From Acanthaster planci (taxonomy: Eukaryota; Echinodermata; Asteroidea; Valvatida; Acanthasteridae): a DNA stretch of 64,000 bases. Of this stretch, positions 12,401 to 24,400 are shown piece after piece. The notes under the pieces are model-generated. The model was not told where the DNA came from. It saw only the letters and a list, made by a program, of their open reading frames with translations, and ran no database searches. The DNA lies in NCBI RefSeq assembly GCF_001949145.1, contig NW_019091418.1:4282-68281 (forward strand), in the 5' to 3' direction. The translations under genes and the position numbers were made by a program. Position 1 is the stretch's first letter, and the number at the start of each line of letters is the position of its first letter.

Positions 12401-15400
12401 TTCTGACAGTTTGCTAGACTGTTCCTTGACCTTCCTTCTTCCACACATAACCCTAACTCCCCCAAATGCCTCTTTTTGGTTGGGGAGGGGAAATGTTGCG
12501 AGGACTTGGGAAGTCCACACGACGTCGACGTCTCCACCGCCTGCCTTGCGTGGACATTTCTTGTTCTCTGGAATGTACACACACGCCATGCCTTCCTGAC
12601 GACAGTGTCCTTACACACCCAAAGTGCACAATGTAGGCCCGACTGATCAGTGTCGATAATTCACTCTGGTAACCCGACAGCATAATATTTGGTGAACTGA
12701 TGTCTTATAGTGATTTTTTATTTGAACGCATAATCTCAACTTTGAATCAGCATAACCCAGTTAACAATAAGCCTCTGGTTCGAAGTGTGCCATGTCCATC
12801 CAGTCACTTACTAACATAGAAGTGTGAATCAGGTATCGAAGACAAATTAAGTACTTCAAGCAGGGTAGTTACACTGACAGCGACAAAGTTATAACGTTCC
12901 GATGTAAATCCGTCATTTTCACATCTTCTCTCTATATCGGTTGATGGCTGGCAAAAGAAAAAATGGTTAGAAATACGTTTTGCGGGGAATAAGATGTATA
13001 CAGAGAGGCAGGGCCACTCTCAGATGAAAACCCTTTGAAGTCTTAATTCTTAAATTAATCAACAGAAGTTATGACTCACGATACATATTAGTCACGTGAT
13101 AACAGTCATCTGAATATAAAAGAAGTCGATCAGCTCAGAGGGCATGATTAGACCGGTTAGGTAGAGTGGGGTCCAGGAGTAAATCATACTGTTGGATCGA
13201 TCGTGACTTAGCTGTGTACAGCTAGGAGCAGCTACTGAATAAGCTGGTACGTACTACACGTGGCTAATCAATCGAACCTGTAATGAGATGACGCTGAAGG
13301 TGCAATACCCATATATACGTGCATGCAGTATGTTTAATATTACACATAACTTGCGTTGTTGGAGTCGTTTATAGTCCTGTCTCGGTGTCAGCCTTACCGA
13401 TGTGACATTCGGTCGGCGAAGACCGAAGCCTTAAAGGGTAGCTGCAATGAACTTTTCTTTGACACAATATTCCTGCAAGTTCTGTACTGTACTCTTCCTC
13501 AATGTGTGAAAACATTTTACATCCCTATTGGTTGAAAAATGTACTTTTAAAAACTTTAAAAAATCCTGGACAACTGAGGGCGCTGTTGCCGTGGTGTCTT
13601 CTAGGGATGACATAGTTCAGTGCAAAGGGTTTTTTTGTGCATATTGTGAACCCAGAATTTAATTATATTGAAAACATTTCTGAGAAAAGGGTTGATGCTT
13701 GCTCATAGCTATGCATATAAACGACAAAGAAATTAGTAAAGAAGAGAAAATTTGGTTCAGCAAAAGCTACAAGAAAATCAGCACTTTTTTGTGTACAAAC
13801 CAATGTAACATCGAGATTTCTTCCTGGGATGACAACACATTTTGAATCTTGAATATGGAAATACTAATTAGCCAAAAACCTCAAGAGGCAGTAAAATTCT
13901 GTTTGAAACATTGAAACAAAAGTTGAAAATACATTTAACTGAGACATAAAGGTGCCTCGTCAAGGTTTGTATTTAAACAAACTGATTGCAGCTACCCTTT
14001 CAGTTTCAAATACAAGAACAAAGGAAAGTAAGAACCCCAAATAAAACCAAACAAAGATGTATAGTTTAGCTCAGATTGAATTCAAGATAGTTTGTCCTAC
14101 AATGATCTGTCTAAAAGGTAACGCCTTTTTCTTTTAATCATTGTCTTACGGCTAAACCCCAATTACACATCACGGGGGAAAAGAAGCACACTATTTGTGT
14201 GGGTTTGTTGCACTTTTCATCAAATATTTGGCCGTCTGCCAATGCCCATCAAACATAATGATTCGGTTTCTAAAAGAAACAAATGTGAATGCACATTCCC
14301 GAAGGGGCATGCATACTATTTGTATTATTATCATTATTACTATTATTTATTTTCATGTATTCTGTTCTCGTTAATGACCACTGCACGAGCTTTAGAGCCA
14401 CATATCCATACGTATTCACACTGAAAAAAAATGCACGAAATCCTTGAATATTTCTGTCCCATGGACCAGAAAAAAATTATTAAGAGGATCAATTGGTTAT
14501 CATCCTGTATTAAGTACGCCTGTAGTCCAGACTTGTAAAGAGCACAAGTAGATCTATGAGATTAATCTATAAAAGAAAATGCTGTCTCGCATTATCTCGC
14601 GAGATTTACGATACTATCCCTGGAGAGTTAGCAAAGCGCTGATGCCAGAGTTACTTTGGCGAGACTAAAGAATGAAAGCGGTATGTGTCCAGGAAATAAA
14701 TTCACCCCATAACACCCCGCAAAGGAGTCTCACATCTCTGAATGAAACTCGTGAGCATCGGAGAATGTACGGCGAATTGTGCGCCGGAGCACGGCAAAGC
14801 CCTTCTCCACGATTAGAAATTTGCTATCTGTTCCGGGGGCTGGAATGTGCAAAATATACACCGCGGTAAATTCAAATAAACAGCCGTAATTACCCCTGCT
14901 ATTAAAGTTGTCCCAATTATTTCAGCGTTGAATGAGATACGATGTTGAGATCCACTGGACAGGATTTAGGCGGAGATGACTGCCGCTTCCCTACAGCCTG
15001 TGGTGATAATTCAACCTTCTGACTTCCAATAAACATACAGCGGGGAATGTGTTTTATTTTACCCTTGTGACCTTTGCTTGGAACGCCAATTCGCGGATGC
15101 TGAAGGTAGCGCACTTCAAAGTGTGAATTTCTGAAAAATGTAAACGCGTGCCTGAATATCCGTAATGTAAACTGGCTCTAATGTACCGAGCTGGCTCGAA
15201 TGGTTTGCGGTAGTAACACTCTGCCGAACCACGGAAGAAGCCTTCTTTCATGACGGTTGGACTTACACTAAATTTGCATAATGAACTACTTGTAGTTTCT
15301 TGGCAAAGCCTTACAGAAAGAAAAAAAATGCATGGTTCTGACTGAGAGTGTAGTTTTAAAATGGGAGGCATAACTGCGATTACTTCTTATGTGTCCATCC

Positions 15401-18400
15401 CGTTGGACAAAGGCTGGGGGAGAGTCTATTTCTCGATTTTCTCACTAAATTAGTCTTTCATGTGAGTTACACACAATCACAGACAGGCTTAGTCTGGAAG
15501 ACCATACTGACACGCCCCCTTCCTGCTTGTAGATTCCGTTCAGTGTAAGCATGATGTCCGATGAAGAAACTGTGACTAAATCACATGGCGTAGCAGACGG
15601 CTAGACTAGTCCTATGTGAATTGTAGCTACTGTACGATTCATGAATCTCCCCTTCAATCCATGGGTCCAGTGTCAGTTGCGAAATGGGTAGATGCTGGCC
15701 AACGTGTGGAATAGTTTTTAAAAATTTGCGTTCTTCCTGATCATTTAAAAAGGGGTTTAATTTTTAATGCGTCTTTCCAATATTTGGAACGTTCATGTTT
15801 TGTGAGTTTTGCCTCTTGGTCTCAATGTATTCTCAAAGGTTCGTGGAAAAGTCAAGATGCGGAACCAGAATGAAAAATAAATAAATAATAACAATAAAAG
15901 TTATTTGATGAAGTTTATATTTTGCAGTTTTTTCCTCGAATGGCAAAATGTTACATCCTCAATTTACACGGCCATCGGCACAACATTAAGCATGATATAT
16001 ACCATGACCGACTGATGCAGGCAAAAGTGTCACAAATCCGTGCAATTAGGGATAAAATAAACAGACCCGCAACATCTACCGATTAAAATAAATGAGACGG
16101 AAATACCCAGCTTGATAATGTGTGCGTGGATAAACGCAAAATTCACTTCGGTCGGGCACTCTGAACTGTAAACACCAAAGGTGATTTGTAGCCGGAAGAT
16201 TGTCCATGAATTCATCACGATGGGACGGTGGGAAGGTCGCTCGTGTAAGGTTGCGTAAGGTCTGTGTATCTTTCGCGCATTCGGAAAGCAATAAACTTGA
16301 AGGGCGCTCTTGCAGGAAGTGCTGGTAGAAACTGATTTCAGGGTGGTTTTTCTGTCCAATGGGCGTGTAAAAAAACTTGCTGCATTTGTTAGAGGAGACG
16401 ATGTTTCCACTGATTGAGTGGTCTCCGAAGATAGTGGTTCCTGCACTGAAACAATCTAGTAAACGCTCTTTGAATCCGAATTGGGCATCAGTGACCCGAT
16501 GTTGGTCAGAATAGATCCACCGCCACGACAGATTCGCACAGTACTCCAAGTTCTTTGTTGTTCTCGGAACTGTGTTTTTAGGAGGGTCATTGTTCATCGG
16601 GGCACGGCACAAATGTCTAAAGGGCTTTTGACAAAGGAATCCCATTAAATACGCATTGCAGGAAAACAGATTACAGAGGTTTTGCTCATAAAGCCATCCT
16701 TGATCCTTGCTCTGAGTAAACTCTTCGACAGCGGCCAGTCAAGGATGTGTCCACAAACAGATGCGTCGAAGATGGCATGGAAATTGCTGAGTGGGGTTCC
16801 TTGTTTATAACATTACACGCGATTATGGTTTTATCACTTCGACGGGTGCGAAAAAATTGGCCATGGAGTCGGATTGGCTACCAGACTAAGAAGTGAACAG
16901 GAACAGACCCCCCCCGCACACATAGAAGTGTGTATTTGCCTGCAACTGGGGACCCCCTATTGTTCCTCTTTTGTTTGTACTTTAACGTCTTTAGAAGACC
17001 ACCCATATGTTTTGTACACAGTTGTCAACCGGGGACCCTCTGTCAATCTCGGACCTTATTGTCCTCTATTGTTGAGGGTCCCCAATTGAATGCAGAAACA
17101 AACTCACACACACCCGGAAGCCATGTCCCCCCTGTCTCGTTACACCAACATCAGTGTGTAATACAAGAGTTGGTCAGACTTAATAACAACCTGTCGGGTG
17201 CCATATCACAGGTTATTCCTCGTTTGGCTTTATTGCCAGCTATGGACATGAATCTGATATGAAATAATAATGTTTAAAAAAAAAACCTTGAAGAACAGCC
17301 TCCTAGTTTGTAATCTAAATCTAGAGTTGCAGTTTCTGTGCATGCATCCCTCCCAGTAGGCTGTGTGAAGACCGAAGATACTTGCTGTAACCAATGAGGT
17401 TATTAGCTGGGGCAAACATCATGTGGACACCAACTGAAAACCAACATTTCTTCATATTGATATCATTGTATTCATCGTCACTTCCCTCCACTAGCCAAGG
17501 TTTGTATTAGGTTTCAAAAAGATGGGCGTGGACTTAATAATTACTGTCATGAAATTTTCAAAGCCCAAATGCGTGCGCCCTTCGCGAGGAAGTTATTGCC
17601 TCCCAGTGTGTCGTCTATTCCTTCAAGTGTCTCTTCAATTCGTTTCACAGCAGGCTAAGTGAAGACTACGTGTGCCACAGCACCCATGCTATGGCAGTGG
17701 ACGTACAGCCGACTTCGATTGCCTTAGAAGATCTGCCTGGGTGGGTTCTAGCTCAACATTGGTTTGAAGGCGTAACTGACTTGGAACGGTGCCCCGCAAA
17801 TGTACCAGGGGAGTCGCTCTGAGCTCAAACGCAATTCCCAGAAAAAAATTAAGCTGCTCGAGAGGTGGTCTAACTCCCTGTGTCAGACATATCACGCCCT
17901 ACAGAACACACCACACCAGCAGATATTAAATTGGCCTGGAAACCTGCCTATTTCATGCTATAAAGATAAGGGCACGATCCAGGTACACACAAATGGATAG
18001 AATTAATGTACGGTGAGCAGAAAAATGCACGAACACCATGTAGCTTCATCTGTTAGACTTTAAGCAGGGGTGGATTGGAGGAAGCGACTTAAAGTGCCGA
18101 GTCGTGGCTTTAAGTAAAAGTATCAGGCGTCAATCAGGATGAAATGCTGATGATGTAAAATGGTGGACTTGAAATACATCATACAATGATTTCCATTTGA
18201 AATAAGAATCAGGTAAGAGTTTTACCGAGCCTTTGAAAAGATTAATATAAGCCCCACCCACCGTAAGATTCAGGGCGCAGTCTACAGTTCGCGGGATGCC
18301 AAGTTTTTGAGCCAATGAAGTTGGAAAGAAGAGCAGTTGGAGAGCGGTGTGGGAAACTCCTCACGGATCAACTTTAATCACTCCCAGGGCAGCGAGCGCC

Positions 18401-21400
18401 AACAGTATAAAGGCGGTCAATGATTAACGAGCGAAGGGACTGTGGCGACGCGCCACAGCGGGCCCCATCTACCTCACCCGTTAACTCCTCCGTCGCTGTT
18501 AATGTAACCAAGGAGGTTCCTTTCCCTCGATGGTGTAAACCCGGGAATTTTTCGACCCGTGCTTGCAAGTGATTATATTATGAGTAATACCGAGAGATTG
18601 GGAGCCACGGGCATCCGGAGCTACTCATGTCTGATGGGGAGAGGGATTGGAAGTCCGTGTCTCCCTCAGCGCCAATATTTGACTAATCAAAACAAATGAA
18701 ACCCGAATTAGCGGGAATCAACGGAGCATGAATCAAGAGTCATGTTCCCGGTACGCTAATCACAAAATTGCTCATTCTTGTACACAGTCATCAATCTGTA
18801 ATCAGAAATTAATTTCCAACTTTCAGCGGGGATGGTCTTCGTTTTTCGGAATACCAAAAGACAGACTGAAATTGGGAAACATTAGGGACAGTGCAAAAAT
18901 GTGCAAGAAATGAGGAGTTTGATTGGTAGAGTTGGGACGCCAAAGAAATTATGCATAGGAGGAGTAGCTTGTCTATTTTTTTCCCAGTGATTTTCTTGTT
19001 ACCTCGACTATTCAGAAACAAAGCATCCAACCAGCTCACTTGGTGTGCCTCAAAGGGAAACTGTGCATTACGACAATCTCACTGAAAATCTTCCCTGATA
19101 CTGATCTAATTCCTTCGCCATGCAAAGGAATCGGTTCTCCTGGTGCACTGACTACTGTAAATAAATTTGGACGCGCATAAATTATACAAATAATATGGGT
19201 GTGATATATAATCATCTTATGACCCGCAGTTTTGGAGCGTTTTCAGACACACCGTGTATTATTTTAGATAAAGCCTTGTTTTGAAACAGTCTTTACACGA
19301 TCTCTGAAAATAAAGTGGCAAATGAATTTATGCTTCGGTGTTAGTTTATGCAAATTCAATCCTATCCATTAAAATAAATGTATTTTATTGATATATTTTA
19401 TATTTTTATTATTTATATACTTTAATTTCACAAAGCCAAAACTGCTTATTTATTTTGAATCTTCATATTTGTCGTCCCAAAGCTTAATGTTAAAGATTTT
19501 TAATATGTTCAGTAATGTACCTGAATTTAATTGTTAAGCACGCCTGTATTTCTTACACGTTACAGGAATAAATGTGTTCTGTAACTCCCGTGGTGTCGGT
19601 GTCATTTGATTTCTCATTAGGCTTGTCATTATTTTATGACTTGTCCCATTCACAGGCATGGATAAATTGGCAAATTAGCCCATTATGTTAGAAATATCCA
19701 CATGTAGAGTTATTGCCGTAATGGAATGCATTCTTCGAGAATATTGATTCGACAGCGGAAGTTATATCTGATCAGTAAACATCAACGGAGTTTTCCCGCG
19801 GTACTCTGGGTGATAAATAGTGTCATAAGCAGGAGAAAAATCAGTAATGAAATAGTTCTAAGAAAGATTTGAATGTTACCTGGCAACACTCCTGAATATA
19901 TTGCAAATAATTTTTTTTTCATCGATGTTCTTTTGGCTTTGTGCTCAGTATATGGTGGCATGTGTATTCGTTCTTCTGCGTTTCAGTGTAGCAATCCAGT
20001 GGGGTACTGTATACCTAGTTAAACTAATAATGTATTGCTTGCCGTTTAGTACTAGAAAACTGTAACTTTACATACAAAGTTGGGGTATATTGATGAAAAC
20101 AATACAGACAGGATGACCTTTAAATGAACTTGTTAACAGCGAGGTTGAATGTTGGCCTTCAAAATCAATCTTTCTGATAACGTTAGATTGATCATGCAGC
20201 AGAGCGACGATCGTTGCGTTACAATAAAAATAATATTTGTGGGAGAGAATCTGCATGGTTTCCGACATCTAGCGACCAGAGGGGGGATTTTAGATGCCAT
20301 CACTACGCGAGTACTACGACATGCTTATACACAGTTCGTGCGTGATGTGTCGTGGCGTAAAGATAAAAACGCAAATGAGATGTGAACGAGTGTTGTGTCC
20401 TAGCAATAATGACGTCTCCTTACATTATAAAGCAATTGGAAGTTTACCATGTGGGGAAAAAAATGCCAAGACCCCTGAATGGCGACAAGTGAAACCTCCT
20501 TAGAATTTCACGCTCACAAAATCATACCAAAAAGACTGTCAATAAACAATGGCCTCTTGCCAATACATACATACAAAGCTCAAATGGCAGAACGGACAAA
20601 CTGGTTGAAAGACTTCACGTGAGATGAGAATCGGTGTATACTTTTCACTACCAGCAAAATGTCCGTGTTCAGCATTGAAATGGCCGGGCCATCACATGGT
20701 ACACGTACTTACAATACCCGTCCTGTTCCTGGAGGTAATGACCAATAAAAGGTTATTTGTTTGCTATTATAATTCTACCTCAAATTGAACTGTTGGAGTA
20801 AGCTACCGGTGAAATATCACGTGTTTTGTGTTGTTTGGAAATGTCTCGTTTATTTAGCAGATTTTAATGGCGCGAACAACTCGTTCTGCTTGAACTCTTT
20901 CGAGAATAAAGCGATGTAAAAAGATTGTTGGATGTGGAAACGAAGTTCTGGTTTGAAAAAAGACGCTGTCGGGTGGCTATTATTATCAGAGCAATTTTCG
21001 CAACGTCAGTCATTGCCATTGTCATAAAGTGTATTCTTACGGCATGCCTTTGGCGACATTTTCACTTGATGGGTCTCATAACATTTGGCGTTCATGTGCA
21101 GGCGTTGATCGTGAGAGCCTTTACAAAATGCCATTTAGAGGTTGTGATTGCAATGTTTATGGGGATTAAACGACGAAAGGCCGGTTCATACTTCAGGCGA
21201 ATACAAAAACGAATTCGACGTCACCAAAAATTTCGCCCGAGTTGAAATGGGTTGAACTTTTGCGATTTCGCAACGTGAATGTTTGATCTGACGTCACCAT
21301 TTTGCGTTCGTGTTCGCTTTCGCGCTGAGTATGAACAGACCTTCGCATGACCGAATTCACACTGCTGGTACTGTTCTTTAGGATATTGCAATGAATATAT

Positions 21401-24400
21401 GAAGGTCATTGAAAGTGGAGTGTTAACTTGCGGGTATTTCAGGGACTATTTAATAAACCATACCTGTTATTCTATACACCAGTCTGCTCACTTTTGTCCT
21501 TCTGTATATTATTTTTCTGTGTTTCTTGCCACAGGAAAGGGAAGAAATTAAGATAGGAACTAGTACTTGCAAAATTACCGTTGGAAAGAAACAAGTTGAA
21601 AAGTCATGATATTTTTAGGGGCAGTTTGCTTGAACGCTCACTTCATTTATAGTTTTATTGCTGGAATTATTGTGGTCATGTGACTCTGATACCCATTTAA
21701 TTTTTACACCTATAGTTTGCCTGCCCGTTACTGGAAATACCAATCAGCTTATTGGTCCTCAGTTCGTCGCTGTCCCCCCTCCCCGAGTCGATTTCGCACA
21801 CAACGGAGGCGCGCAGCTGGTGTGCTCAGCATACGGGGAGCCGACGCCTGCTGTCCAATGGGTTCTAGCGGCTGATGACAGTCCCGTCACAGACGTGGCT
21901 GGCCTGCGTCTCGTGACCGAGAACGGAACGTTGAGTTTCCCGCCGTTCACCCCTGAGGGCTACGTCAGTGAAGTGCACGAGGCCACCTACAGGTGCATTG
22001 CCAGGAATCGTGTGGGTGCCATAAGGAGCCCCAACATCCAAGTGAACGCAGGTGAGTCAAGCACAGTGTAAACGGAACTGTATAAAGGTTGTGGCGCCTG
22101 CGCAGAGAGCGCTCTCTTAATGATCTACGTAATATGCTCAGGTAAAAATACAGTAATTTGCGCAGATATTACGCATCTTGATATAGTAACAAAGGCTTTT
22201 AGGAAGTCACTAAAGATACGCGTAATGGCCATGGAATTTAGAGGATGGCTAATCACATTTGTAGCATATCTAAATTTCACATAAAAGCGGAAAATTATTC
22301 AAGGCAAAAGTGTTCACGAGCAACATAGAAAACCCACATTAAAACGTCCAGTGCGCTAGCACTGGGCCCCAAACCACTTTCTATGTTCTACTGTACTATA
22401 CAGGCGATTATGACAATGGTGACGTCCAGAAATGTAAATATAGGCCCAGAGAGTGCCTGTGAAATGCGTGAAAATTGGTTAGGAGCCGTTTACTAGCCCT
22501 TTACAGTAATAAAACCACTGTGGCAGGCTTTCTCTGCTGGTTACAAGGTCTCGAAAACAAGTGGCGGATATTACCTTCATTAATTAATACTCCATGCAGA
22601 CATCACGTGCCCCCAGTGTATTGCCTGATTGTGATCCATATTAAGCATTATCACAAGGGACTGACAACGGCTTTTTGGGGAAAACAAAAGGATACGCCAG
22701 ACAAAGGGCGAGAGGACGGCCGGGCAGAGCGCAGTCGAGCAGGCGCGGGTTACGCGCCAAGCAATGATGCCGCTCTCATTGTTTCTTTCCACAGTCCATT
22801 TTTAATTAAAGAGTAGCATTATGTACCCCGCCTCCTGCAATATTCGGTGCGACATTCTGCATGCAATTGAAGCATGTTTACTTGTCAAAAAACGTAAACC
22901 AACTCCAGGTCTCGTACACTAGACGGCTAACAATGTAAAACAGGCGGTATAGAAAAAAAAGACAATAATGCCATGTCTAGAAGATAATGTAACATTGCCC
23001 CGAGCAGTCAAGTTGTTTGGGATAACTCCACTTAATTTAAGGGACAAATGGACCAAAGTTAAGGGTGTTGATATTCTTTATAAATAATGACCAAAAAGTT
23101 AAGTAAACTCATTTTTCATTTGAGCGCATATTTGAATAGTATATACAAACGTATTAGACCTTTTTGTTTCGCCACTACTACAAAAATAAGAACTGAGACC
23201 CTTTTTTACAGTCTTCCTTGTCATTCAGTCTGCATTTTAAAGTAGTGCGCAGTGTCGGGAGGAGAATGAACATTACAAACCGAAATTTTAATATGAAGTG
23301 TGTATTTTCTTCTGATTGGATCGAACGGAATCTAATTTACCCGCACAGAGAAACAAGATCGATACCGGACAATGGCTAGCCAGTCCCCCGGAAGAAATTA
23401 GCGGGATTGACAAATAATTTTCCACACTTAATTACTATTTTGCCGGTCATTTATTTGTCGTCGGAGGCGGTGTATTATCCGTAAGCGATGCTTGCAATAT
23501 TTCTGAAGTGTTTTCCTGGTTCGGGAGCCACTGAACTGCCTGCAAAAAAATATAGCATGGGAATATTTTGCCCAACAGCAGACGGAATGGACGTGGGATT
23601 GAAATAAAATACTGCATTTTTTTTACTGCCAATCTTTGTTTTCTTGAAGTACCTGGATTGGCAATGCCTTAACTCGGCTCTTTTCACTGTATTTGCGCTT
23701 TGAGATATGGTTGAAAAGACATATTTTGAATAGCGCTTTGACGGGAGTTTTAAATTCAAAATCGTTTCTTGGATTCAAGGATTAGCTTCATATGCAGCCT
23801 GTGTGAGTTGACTAGTGAAAGTGAATTCTGAAAACAAAATTCCAGTTCTGGACCGTCAAGGTAATTACAGTCGAATTACCGTATACCTTATTGCGATTAG
23901 ATTTCTTTTGATAATTTATGTATTCGATTTCCGCGTCAGGATAATTCGAATTCACTCGAGGTAAACAAGTGTAGCGTAAATATTTTGAAAATTTTCAAAG
24001 TAGCAAGGAAATATTAGTGGTTTATGTGCCAAGACTGTGTAATAATTATTTCATATTTTTGTCAAAAAGGAGACGCTGTCTAATCTAAAGTGCGTGGGAA
24101 TAACATTCCCAGTTTCTGTTCAGAGTAATCACCATGGGACATTGAGGCTTTGTCTGTATTCAACTGGCTACGGCTTAGAGCAACAGAAAAAACTCTACGA
24201 GAATTGGGTACACTAGTCGGAAGCCATAAACAGTTGAACAAAGCCTTTGGCCATTAGCACATACTTTCATGGAAGCCATTGGCATCGGTTATTGCGCTAC
24301 CATCGACCGTAGCCATTTCATTCACACCTGGCTTTATTTTCTATTAAAGTCTCCCCTAGTTCTCCCATCCGAGCCTGACGGTCCTCGTGAGCACACTGCA

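Larger units (their letters stand above)
9439..21715 (+). other. Dscam intron 1 (12.3 kb)
   Basis: A phase 1 intron between the signal-peptide and Ig1 exons. It contains a 568-bp MITE-like element (13433-14000), a 146-bp fold-back (16943-17088), a second MITE-like element (21180-21343), a TTA-rich microsatellite (14323-14350), a TCTCGCGAGA palindrome (14595-14604) and a very AT-rich stretch near 19370-19430. The longest open frame is 189 codons on the minus strand (16076-16645). It has no recognisable domain and I treat it as chance. No Ig-like alternative exon is visible. Confidence 0.8.

Noticed and set aside
20925-21245. 106-codon plus-strand frame in intron 1
   Set aside because: Its 3' part runs into the fold-back element at 21180-21343 and the product has no recognisable domain or splice context.
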